A DNA stretch of 38,762 bases, from NCBI GenBank assembly GCA_018335295.1, contig JAGXKI010000020.1, positions 1-38,762 of the forward strand. Direction: 5' to 3'. Below the pieces are notes generated by a model. The model searched no databases. It worked only from the letters and a program-made list of their open reading frames with translations, and was not told where the DNA came from. Origin of the DNA: a bacterium. GTDB taxonomy: Bacteria; Acidobacteriota; Aminicenantia; Aminicenantales; Aminicenantaceae. This document shows positions 15,439 to 22,907 of this stretch, in pieces; the stretch's first letter is position 1; every line of letters starts with the position of its first letter. The position numbers were made by a program, and so were the translations under genes.

Positions 15439-18400
15439 ATGAGTCATACAGCTAAAATATTTAGAGCGCGTTTCTTTGTGCTCTTTACAGTGATCTTGTT
15501 TGTCCTGGCGGGATTTACTCCCGATTACGCACAGGAAATCACCCCAGAGACTTACAGTCAACTTCAATACCGGCACATCGGACCTCCGGGAAACCGGACT
15601 GCCGCTGTTTGTGGAGTTCCCGGAGATCCCCTGGTCTATTACATCGGGGCCTCTTCGGGAGGCATTTGGAAATCCACAGACGGAGGCACCCACTGGTTTC
15701 CCATATTTGACGACCAGCCGGCTCAGTCCATAGGAGCTCTGGCTGTGGCCCCTTCTGACCCCAACATCCTGTGGGCCGGGACAGGAGAAGCCTTTGTCCG
15801 CAGCAATATCTCCATTGGGAACGGGGTGTATAAATCCACCGATGCCGGAAAGACCTGGGAACACATGGGTTTGGAGAAAACCGGCCGGATCGGCAGGGTG
15901 GTGATTCACCCCAAAAACCCCGACATCGTGTTGGTGGCCTCTATGGGACACTGCTACGGCCCCCAGAAAGAGCGGGGAATCTTCCGCACTACTAATGGGG
16001 GAAAAACCTGGGAACACGTGCTTTTTGTGGATGAACACACCGGCTGCTCGGAAATAGCCATCGACCCCAACAACCCCCGTATTCTCTTCGCCGGGATGTG
16101 GCCTCTGGTCATTCACACCTACGGAAGAGAAAGCGGCGGGCCCAACGGAGGGCTCTGGAAATCCACAGACGGAGGAAAAACGTGGAACAGGCTGACCGAT
16201 CACGGACTGCCTGAGCCTCCGATCGGAAAGGTAGGGGTGGATGTGGCACCCAGCAATTCGGATGTGGTGTATGCTCTGATCGAAACAGGCCATCCCAACC
16301 GGGGAGTTCTGTGGCGTTCTGATGACGGAGGGAAAAACTGGGAGCTGGTTAGCTCCAACCGGCTTCTCAACGAACGACCCCATTACGCCTCCCGTCTCAT
16401 GGTCAACCCCGGGGATGAAAATGAAGTCTACTTTGCCGCCAACAGCATGAGCCGGACCCTCAACGGCGGATATACTACAGAAACGGTCCCTTGGAGCGGG
16501 GACTGCCATGATATGTGGGCCGACCCTACCAATCCTGACCGGATGATGATATCCGACGACGGAGGAGCTATCATCACCCTCAACCGGGGAGAGACCTGGC
16601 GCCGGATCACCCTCCCCATTGCCCAGATGTACCATGTGGGCGTGGACAACCAGATTCCCTATTACGTTTATGGAGGACGTCAGGATGGACCTGCCTACAG
16701 GGGACCCAGCAGAGGAGAGGCCCGCGGAGGATGGGCTCCCACCAAAACCCTCTGGGAAGAGACCGCTGGAGGGGAGTGCGGTTATATCGTGCCTGACCCG
16801 GAGAACCCTGACATCGTATGGGGAGGAAGTTACAACGCCCAGCTGGAACGGGCTAACTATGAAACAGGCCACATCAAAACCGTCCATGTGTGGCCGGAAT
16901 CCATCTACGGAGCCCATGCGGCGGCCGCCAAATACCGGTTCAACTGGACCTTCCCCATCCATATTTCTCCCCACAATCACAAAAAAGTCTATGTGGGAAG
17001 CCAATACGTGCATATGACCACCAACGGAGGCCGGAGCTGGGAAATCATCAGTCCTGATCTGAGCACCGACGATCCCAGCAAAATGGGTCCTTCGGGAGGA
17101 TTGACCCGGGACAACCTGGCCGTGGAATACGGGTGTGTGGTGTTTGCCATCGCCGAATCTCCGGTGGAAGAAGGATGCATCTGGGCCGGAACCAATGATG
17201 GACTCGTTCATGTGACCCGGGATGGAGGGGAGAACTGGACCGAGGTCACAGAAAACATCCCTGACCTGCCTCCTTGGGGAACCGTCAGCAACATCGAGCC
17301 CTCTAACTATCATGCGGGGACAGCCTACATCACTGTAGACTTTCACCAAATGAACAACCGGGACCCGTATGTGTACAAAACCACAGATTACGGGAAATCC
17401 TGGAAATCCTTGAGCTCAGATATTCCCGAAAGCGTGTTCAGCTACTGCCACTGGATCCATGAGGATCCCGTGAGGGAAGGGCTGCTTTTTCTGGGAACAG
17501 AAAACGCCATTTATGTCTCCTTCGATGACGGCCGGGAATGGCTCCCCATTCAAAACAACCTCCCTCATGCACCTGTGCATCATATGGTGGTCCAGGAGCA
17601 CTTTAACGACCTGGTTGTGGGAACCTACGGCCGAGGATTCTGGATCATGGATGACATCACCCCCCTTCAGCAGCTCACTTCCAAGGTGGTGAAATCAGAC
17701 GCTCACCTCTTCAACCCCCGTCCTGCCTACCGGCTGCACAGCAGGGCCGGCGGCCCTAGACTGGACCCCAAAGCCTATATCAATTATTATCTCAAAGAAA
17801 AGCCCTCTGGAGAGGTCCACATCACCATCCTGGATGAAAAAGGTGAGAAGGTGAAGACTCTCTCCGGAACCAAACACACCGGGATCAACCGGGTCACCTG
17901 GAACATGAGATATCCGGGTGCCCAAATGACCAAAATTCGGACCAAGCCTCCTGGTAATCCCCGGGTTGTGGAAGAGAAAAGATTTATGGAAACCTGGATC
18001 AGAGAAGGCTGGATCCCCCTCATGAGCTGGGGAGCCTTCGGGGGATTTCGGGGTTTTCTGGCAGCGCCGGGAACCTACACCGTGAAATTGAAAGTGGACG
18101 GAAAGGAATACACTCAAGAACTTCTTATCAAGAAGGACCCCAACTCCCAGGGATCCGTTGAGGATATTCAGGCCCAAGTTGCGCTTCAGAAAAAAATCCG
18201 GACCGACCTCAACACCGTATCCGGTATGATAAGCCAGATCGAATGGATGAAACGGCAGCTTTACGACCTGAAGGATGTTCTAAAGGCCCACAAGAAGGCT
18301 CCGGAGGTTAAAGAAGCCCTGGAAGGATTTGACCAAAAACTCAAATCGATCGAAGACGACCTTTTCCAACCCATCATCGCAGAGGGAGACACCAAATCCT

Positions 18401-18630
18401 TCCGGTATCCCCAGAAGCTCTACTTCAAACTCTCTGTTCTGGCTGGAAATATTTCTAAAAATGTGGATTTTGCCCCAACCCAGCAGCAGCGTGAGGTGTA
18501 CCGGGTCCTGAAAGACCGTTTATCCAAACAGAAAGCCCGTTACCAGAAATTTATCAGCGAGGACCTTCCCGAATTCAACAACCTCCTCAAAGAAAACGAC
18601 ATCGCCGGCCTCATTCGCCCCAAAATCTAA
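15439..18630 (+). CDS. Secreted Asp-box (BNR/VPS10-like) beta-propeller protein, longest form
   Basis: The third paralogue, 1063 residues. I start at ATG 15439 because AAGGAG lies 7 bases upstream; an ATG at 15415 is in frame but sits in the loop of a hairpin and over the ribosome site. Residues 1-30 are a signal peptide (FFVLFTVILFVLAGF, ending DYAQE). About ten Asp-box turns follow (KSTDGGTHWFPI, KSTDAGKTWEHM, RTTNGGKTWEHV, RSDDGGKNWELV, VTRDGGENWTEV, KTTDYGKSWKSL). WSGDCHDMWADP near residue 353 and YGGRQDGPAYRGPSR near 405 match the conserved non-propeller motifs of its paralogues. After GTYGRGFWIMDD the C-terminal 330 residues hold FlgD-like strands (APGTYTVKLKVDGK) and a helical, charged end. 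Exported; activity unknown. Confidence 0.88.
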   Translation: MSHTAKIFRARFFVLFTVILFVLAGFTPDYAQEITPETYSQLQYRHIGPPGNRTAAVCGVPGDPLVYYIGASSGGIWKSTDGGTHWFPIFDDQPAQSIGALAVAPSDPNILWAGTGEAFVRSNISIGNGVYKSTDAGKTWEHMGLEKTGRIGRVVIHPKNPDIVLVASMGHCYGPQKERGIFRTTNGGKTWEHVLFVDEHTGCSEIAIDPNNPRILFAGMWPLVIHTYGRESGGPNGGLWKSTDGGKTWNRLTDHGLPEPPIGKVGVDVAPSNSDVVYALIETGHPNRGVLWRSDDGGKNWELVSSNRLLNERPHYASRLMVNPGDENEVYFAANSMSRTLNGGYTTETVPWSGDCHDMWADPTNPDRMMISDDGGAIITLNRGETWRRITLPIAQMYHVGVDNQIPYYVYGGRQDGPAYRGPSRGEARGGWAPTKTLWEETAGGECGYIVPDPENPDIVWGGSYNAQLERANYETGHIKTVHVWPESIYGAHAAAAKYRFNWTFPIHISPHNHKKVYVGSQYVHMTTNGGRSWEIISPDLSTDDPSKMGPSGGLTRDNLAVEYGCVVFAIAESPVEEGCIWAGTNDGLVHVTRDGGENWTEVTENIPDLPPWGTVSNIEPSNYHAGTAYITVDFHQMNNRDPYVYKTTDYGKSWKSLSSDIPESVFSYCHWIHEDPVREGLLFLGTENAIYVSFDDGREWLPIQNNLPHAPVHHMVVQEHFNDLVVGTYGRGFWIMDDITPLQQLTSKVVKSDAHLFNPRPAYRLHSRAGGPRLDPKAYINYYLKEKPSGEVHITILDEKGEKVKTLSGTKHTGINRVTWNMRYPGAQMTKIRTKPPGNPRVVEEKRFMETWIREGWIPLMSWGAFGGFRGFLAAPGTYTVKLKVDGKEYTQELLIKKDPNSQGSVEDIQAQVALQKKIRTDLNTVSGMISQIEWMKRQLYDLKDVLKAHKKAPEVKEALEGFDQKLKSIEDDLFQPIIAEGDTKSFRYPQKLYFKLSVLAGNISKNVDFAPTQQQREVYRVLKDRLSKQKARYQKFISEDLPEFNNLLKENDIAGLIRPKI

Positions 18631-18768
18631 GAAAATATGGGGTCGGACCAAGCTTAACTCGCTGAAAATAAAGGGTCTATATTGTGGACATCCCCACGAC
18701 TGAAGCCATGGCGGTTTTTGAGGCAAATTCAGGAAATTGAGGTACTCATGAGTTTTTGAAGGAGAAGA

Positions 18769-18812
18769 TTTTTGATATTTTTGAATTTTGACTTTTGAAT
18801 TTTGGATTTTTT
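18769..18812. repeat. T-rich array, mostly 7-bp period (TTTTGAA)
   Basis: G bases that follow T-runs fall at 18774, 18783, 18790, 18797 and 18804, so spacing is 9,7,7,7. The 15-mer AATTTTGACTTTTGA (18784-18798) recurs exactly at 30999-31013. It lies just past the 3' end of the minus-strand membrane-protein gene. Confidence 0.6.
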
Positions 18813-18843
18813 CGACTGTTGGGGTGAGGAAGCCTCCAAAAAA

Positions 18844-19464
18844 TTAACCAAAGACTCCTCCCAGAATCCACAATGCCGTCAACAAGCCGATCCCCCATCC
18901 ATAAGCCCATCTTGGACTCCGTTCGGTCAGCAGGTGAGTGTTCAACCCCATCCAGAATCCCAGAGGAACCGCCACCAGAGCTCCCAGAGCCGCATAAGTC
19001 CCGCTGAGAAAAATATGATGAAGCACTTTAGTCCAACCTCCGGCCACCCAATACGTATATCGTATGACAAAGGTGATCAACAGAGCAAAACCCGCATACC
19101 CTCCGTAAGCACTCAAAGCCCCTGTCACGGGAAGACGGAAAGAGATTTTCCGTTCTCCTTTCAAAAGGAGTGTAGCCCCGGCATCAAAGGCCAATCCCAA
19201 GGTCAAAATCCCTAAAAGGTGGCAGACAAAAGGTTGGGTGTAGGCAAGCTTGAAAAGAGCGGCTATTCCTCCCATCAAAGTAGAGCTCCCCGGTTGATTC
19301 ACCATTCCCCGGGCTATACCCAGAATAAACAAAGCCCCTACGGACAGCCACACCGAAGCATCGGGAATATCCCATTTATATAAGGCCCCTCCTCCGATCA
19401 ATTCACTGATTCCCCAAACCGAGCCAAAAAGCAGTATCCACATCCCATTTTTGGGGATTTTCAT
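18844..19464 (-). CDS. Multi-pass integral membrane protein, unknown function
   Basis: I do not recognise this 206-residue protein with certainty. It has about six hydrophobic segments, among them MWILLFGSVWGISELIGGG, VWLSVGALFILGIARGMV, LLGILTLGLAFDAGATLLL, YAGFALLITFVIRYTYWV and GWGIGLLTALWILGGVFG, with short polar loops. The size and pattern would suit a substrate-binding (S) component of an ECF transporter, but that is a guess. The frame is open to 19527, but AAAGGAGG lies 7 bases before ATG 19464, which I take as start. It follows the TonB-dependent receptor on the same strand by 117 bp, so it may be the inner-membrane partner for the same substrate. Confidence 0.75.
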   Translation of the reverse strand: MKIPKNGMWILLFGSVWGISELIGGGALYKWDIPDASVWLSVGALFILGIARGMVNQPGSSTLMGGIAALFKLAYTQPFVCHLLGILTLGLAFDAGATLLLKGERKISFRLPVTGALSAYGGYAGFALLITFVIRYTYWVAGGWTKVLHHIFLSGTYAALGALVAVPLGFWMGLNTHLLTERSPRWAYGWGIGLLTALWILGGVFG

Positions 19465-19581
19465 AATAGACCCTCCTTTCCATCCGGTTTCCTGGAAACA
19501 CCTAACTCCATAAACGGACCTTTCCATAAATTCACATTAAAGATCATATCCATCCTGTCTTTCCAAAAGTATATTTCTCTG

Positions 19582-21525
19582 TCATTCTAGGATATTGGCT
19601 TTTATTCCCAATTCAAAGAACCGAGCTCTCCAGGGATATCCAGGCTCCGTGTAAATGTATTGATTGAACACATTGGTGATTTTAGCATAAACCTCCACCC
19701 TTCCCAGCTCATAAGAGAGAATCGCATCCAGATTGAAGTAGGAAGGAATATCCAGAACCTCTCCCCTTCGAAAATCAAACCAAGAAGAGGAAGAGGCCCA
19801 TAAGCCCATCAATCCCACCCGAAAAGAAGGCAAAGGGAAAACCTGAATGTCCAGGTTGAAATTATGCCGGGGAAGAGCATCCAGAGGCCGGTCATCACTC
19901 TCATTCCTGTGGTCCAGATAAGTGTAATTTAAAGTGGAATCTACCCAGGAAAAGGACTTTTGAACCTGCATCTCCAGTCCGTGGATGTGGGCTCGGCCGA
20001 TATTAAAATACAAGCGTCTGAATTCATACTGGGGGAGTCGAACGCTGTCGATCATGTCCTTAAACCAGGATAAAAACACGGTTCCCGAAACAAAAACCTC
20101 TTTATTGTAAGTGAAGCCCAGCTCCCAGTTGGTACCTGACTCACTGAGAAGATCCGGATTGCCTGAGGAACGGGAATACAGGGACCGCATGGAGGGAAAC
20201 TTGGATTTTTTGGAAAAGGAAAGGTGGAGGTCCCACTCATTTCGGGGTGAAAACTGGATCCCCACCAAAGGGTTGAACCGGTAAATATCCTCCCCTATGT
20301 ATTTATTCAGATAATCAAAACTCACCCCTCCCACCAATTTCCATCCCTCGGTGAGAACTAAATGATCCTCAAAACCTAAAGAAAAGGTTCCCTGGTCGTA
20401 TTGAGTCCAGGGCTGCCCTACATCATCCTGGATTCGGGCTTTATCTCCCTTGTAGTTCACACTCCACTTGACCCGGTGACCGGAGTGGGCATAGATATCT
20501 CCCAGAGCAAACAATCCGTACACAGAATTATCGAAAGTGCTTTCAAAACGGCGTTGGCTCATCTGGGGGTCCCGGTACATATCCAGAGTGTTGTCATAGT
20601 GGACTAAATAGGCTCGAAACCGCAGGGTAGATTTCTTTCCCAGAGCGGTGACCCCACCGGCATTAAAAGAATACCGGTCCCAATTTTTAAATCTCCAGTA
20701 TCGGGGACGGGAATCCTCCAGACCGGGGGGCATCGAATATCGGGATAAATAGACACCGGTATTGAAGAGAAGTTCGGTCTGCGGAGAAGGATTGAAATAA
20801 ATTTTGCCGTTGATGGTGGATCTCCGGTATTGGCTGTTCAATCTCTTTAAACGCTCTCCGTCCTGGGGGTCCGGATAATAAAACCCATCGGAGTCCTGAT
20901 AAAGAAAATTACCCACAAAAGCCAGGTTTTTCCACTGAAATCCGGACTGAAACCCAGCCTCACGGGTGTTTCTCTCTCCATAAGAGGCGTTCAGTTTGAA
21001 CCGGGGCTCTCCGGAAGGACGCTGGGTTATAACGTTCACAATGCCGCCCATGGTATTGGGACCATAAAGCACCGATGAGGGCCCCTTGGTCATCTTCACC
21101 TTCTCGATTCCTTGGGCCGCAATGGTCTTTAAATCAAAAGTGCTGTAATATGGCTCATACACTGGAATCCCATCCACAAGCAGGACAATGCGGCGGGAAT
21201 CCATCCCTCTTAACTTCAGGGTGTAGACCGACTTGTTTCCGAAGGTCACGGTGACACCGGGAACATACCGGACCGCCTCGGAGAGGTCGACGGGGTTGAT
21301 TTTCTCAATTTCGGTTTCAGTGAGAGTATGAACTGTGGAGACAGGGCGGATTTTAGGTCCCGGAGCAGTCACCACAATTTCTTCGGTTATTTTCAGGTTT
21401 TGCTTTTCCTTCTGCTTATCCGGGTCATCGGAACCCTCCTGGTCTCCCCTTAACACCCCGCTGAACCCAAGGAGGATCAAAACAAGAAAGGGGACGAAGG
21501 GTTTGATGTAGAATCTTCCTGCCAT
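19582..21525 (-). CDS. TonB-dependent outer-membrane receptor
   Basis: A 647-residue ligand-gated barrel which imports a scarce nutrient with TonB energy. Signal peptide at residues 1-27; TonB box EEIVVTAP at 48-55; the plug follows with RYVPGVTVTFGNKSVYTLKL, VLLVDGIPVYEP and GPSSVLYGPNTMGGIVNVIT; the rest is alternating barrel strands ending in a C-terminal strand RARFFELGIKANILE. Size and plug motifs are of the BtuB/FepA/CirA type. AAAGGAG is 5 bases before the ATG. Its leader has strong RNA structure (21544-21617), and a membrane protein follows. Cobalamin, siderophore or peptide are possible ligands; sequence alone does not decide. Confidence 0.9.
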   Translation of the reverse strand: MAGRFYIKPFVPFLVLILLGFSGVLRGDQEGSDDPDKQKEKQNLKITEEIVVTAPGPKIRPVSTVHTLTETEIEKINPVDLSEAVRYVPGVTVTFGNKSVYTLKLRGMDSRRIVLLVDGIPVYEPYYSTFDLKTIAAQGIEKVKMTKGPSSVLYGPNTMGGIVNVITQRPSGEPRFKLNASYGERNTREAGFQSGFQWKNLAFVGNFLYQDSDGFYYPDPQDGERLKRLNSQYRRSTINGKIYFNPSPQTELLFNTGVYLSRYSMPPGLEDSRPRYWRFKNWDRYSFNAGGVTALGKKSTLRFRAYLVHYDNTLDMYRDPQMSQRRFESTFDNSVYGLFALGDIYAHSGHRVKWSVNYKGDKARIQDDVGQPWTQYDQGTFSLGFEDHLVLTEGWKLVGGVSFDYLNKYIGEDIYRFNPLVGIQFSPRNEWDLHLSFSKKSKFPSMRSLYSRSSGNPDLLSESGTNWELGFTYNKEVFVSGTVFLSWFKDMIDSVRLPQYEFRRLYFNIGRAHIHGLEMQVQKSFSWVDSTLNYTYLDHRNESDDRPLDALPRHNFNLDIQVFPLPSFRVGLMGLWASSSSWFDFRRGEVLDIPSYFNLDAILSYELGRVEVYAKITNVFNQYIYTEPGYPWRARFFELGIKANILE

Positions 21526-21543
21526 GGTTTCTCCTTTCCTAAC

Positions 21544-21617
21544 ACGGGAGGCCAGACAGTTTCCCGTCTCACCCTATCGGCCGCCGGGCATGACCAGGGA
21601 GTTTTAGCTCCGGCGGC
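21544..21617 (-). promoter_or_regulatory. Structured leader of the TonB receptor with two competing hairpins
   Basis: Read on the minus strand, GCCGCCGG (21610-21617) pairs with CCGGCGGC (21580-21587), 8 perfect GC-rich pairs. Downstream GACGG-GAAA-CUGUC (21555-21568) makes a 5-bp stem capped by a GNRA tetraloop. ACGGGA in that stem can instead pair with UCCCGU (21544-21549), 6 perfect pairs, just before the ribosome site. Two exclusive folds and a nutrient-uptake gene suggest a riboswitch or similar control. It does not meet the cobalamin or TPP consensus that I know. Confidence 0.5.
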
Positions 21618-21631
21618 TCGGAGAATCTACC

Positions 21632-21660
21632 ATTCTAAATAATAATGGGATTGAATTCAA
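21632..21660 (-). promoter_or_regulatory. Promoter for the TonB-dependent receptor gene
   Basis: On the minus strand TTGAAT (21655-21660), 17 bp, TAGAAT (21632-21637). Transcription would start near 21625, about 8 bases before the first leader stem, giving a 100-base leader. It lies in the 150-bp gap after the creatininase gene, so the receptor can be expressed on its own. Confidence 0.55.
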
Positions 21661-21675
21661 AAAATTTTTAAAGAA

Positions 21676-22512
21676 TTACCGGTACAGACCGGCTTTATCC
21701 CACTTCTTTATGACATCCTGGATCAACCGGACCACTCTTTGGTTTACTCGGCGGAAGTACTCCTTGGCTTGTTCCATGTCAAAGGTAGGATATCCCTCTC
21801 CTTTTTTATAAAGCAGAATCGAGGAGGGCACGGGCACAGCAAACCAGGAGGTTCCTTTGGGATTGGGAGTGGCCATGTCCTTTTCAAAATTTTCCGGATT
21901 CACATACTGAGGATACACCGCCTGGATGTAAGCCGTCTCATTGTTTCCGGCATGGCCTCCTTTTTCACCGAAGACCTCCTGGACATCCTCGGCGGTGAGG
22001 CTCCACCAGTTGACCACCAGAATACGGACACCACAGGAACGGGAAACTCGGGAAGCAGCTTGATGGAGGAGTTCGGTGTTGCCTCCGTGGCCGTTGAGGA
22101 TGATGATGTTCTTGAATTTGTTTTGGGCCAGGCCTCTCAACACATCTTTAACAAAAGGAGAGTAGGCTTTTGAGGAAATAGAAACCGCCCCGGGGAAGGC
22201 TTCCATACTGGGAGTCACTCCGTAGTTCAGGGTGGGAGCAATGAGGGCCTCCACTTTTTCGGCTATATGTCGGGCAATCGTTTCTGGCGCCAGGTTATCG
22301 GTCCCGTTAGGGATCACCCCATGGGGCTCTATAGAGCCGACTGGAAGAAGAACTGTTTGGATGCTCTCTGGGACCACCTTCTGGATTTTCTGCCAGGATA
22401 GAAAATTCATTTCTCTGGTGGAAAGTTCGGTTTTCTTCTGGGCTGAGGCCCCAAAAGGAATCGCCAAAAGAAAAATCAAACCCAAAATCACACTGAGTGT
22501 TTTTGTTTTCAT
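21676..22512 (-). CDS. Exported creatininase-family amidohydrolase
   Basis: A 278-residue metal-dependent amidohydrolase of the creatininase family, which usually opens cyclic amides or cuts peptide-like C-N bonds. Residues 1-25 are a signal peptide (TLSVILGLIFLLAIPFGASA), which is unusual in a mostly cytoplasmic family. Metal and active-site motifs are present: LPVGSIEPHG with Glu62 and His64, Asp72 in GTD, NGHGGN with His142, and GGHAGNNET with His187 and Glu192. EPHGVIPNGTD differs from the common EQHGxHLPxxTD, so specificity may be altered. The frame is open to 22557; I start at ATG 22512 because AAAAGGAGG lies 6 bases upstream. It may be co-transcribed with the TonB receptor 150 bp downstream. 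Confidence 0.88.
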   Translation of the reverse strand: MKTKTLSVILGLIFLLAIPFGASAQKKTELSTREMNFLSWQKIQKVVPESIQTVLLPVGSIEPHGVIPNGTDNLAPETIARHIAEKVEALIAPTLNYGVTPSMEAFPGAVSISSKAYSPFVKDVLRGLAQNKFKNIIILNGHGGNTELLHQAASRVSRSCGVRILVVNWWSLTAEDVQEVFGEKGGHAGNNETAYIQAVYPQYVNPENFEKDMATPNPKGTSWFAVPVPSSILLYKKGEGYPTFDMEQAKEYFRRVNQRVVRLIQDVIKKWDKAGLYR

Positions 22513-22528
22513 TCCAATCCTCCTTTTC

Positions 22529-22547
22529 GGCGGGACCACCTCCCGCC
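22529..22547 (-). promoter_or_regulatory. GC-rich hairpin just before the creatininase ribosome site
   Basis: GGCGGGA-GGTGG-TCCCGCC read on the minus strand, a perfect 7-bp stem with a 5-base loop, ends 3 bases before AAAAGGAGG. It resembles the hairpin that abuts the ribosome site of the propeller gene at 15439. Confidence 0.5.
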
Positions 22548-22907
22548 AAACACACATATATTATTTCCTTAGGTCCCTTGAATCCACTTTCTTTCCAGAG
22601 TTCTGGTCAGTTGGATCTGTCAAAATGCTTTATCAAACACACCTAAGATCCCCATCTGTATAAGCTTAAACCTGTTTTTTTAAAATATCAAACCATGAAA
22701 AAAGATTCATCTTTTTCCGAGATGGGTTCACCCCGGAAATGAATCCCTTCTGGAAATGAGCCTGGGAAGAGAGGAGATTTTATCCATAATTTTCCTTTTC
22801 TCTCGTTTCTTTTTTATTTATCATAAGGATTCATTTATCCCAGATGGGATCGGCCTCTCCCGAGAGGGACGCGGGGCTGTCATCTGTAAAAAGAGGGTAC
22901 AGGAAAC
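22548..22907. other. Divergent intergenic region with a long stem-loop
   Basis: No gene seen between the creatininase and the symporter. An interrupted stem pairs GATTCAT (22704-22710) with ATGAATC (22739-22745) and, past a 4-base bulge, TTCCG (22715-22719) with CGGAA (22734-22738); the loop itself contains GGG-TTCA-CCC. Smaller hairpins ATCCC-AGAT-GGGAT and CCTCT-CCCG-AGAGG stand nearer the symporter start. No T-run follows, so these are not terminators. No clear promoter found. Confidence 0.4.

Noticed and set aside
21544-21617. Cobalamin or TPP riboswitch before the TonB receptor
   Set aside because: The 3' stem has partial likeness to a B12 box, but the conserved core segments are missing and the leader is about half the usual length; no TPP motif (CUGAGA, ACCUGA) is present. 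Kept only as an unclassified structured leader.
22560-22907. Glycine riboswitch before the AGCS symporter
   Set aside because: Such switches often precede AGCS genes, but the conserved GGAGAGA and GGACAGAG segments are absent.
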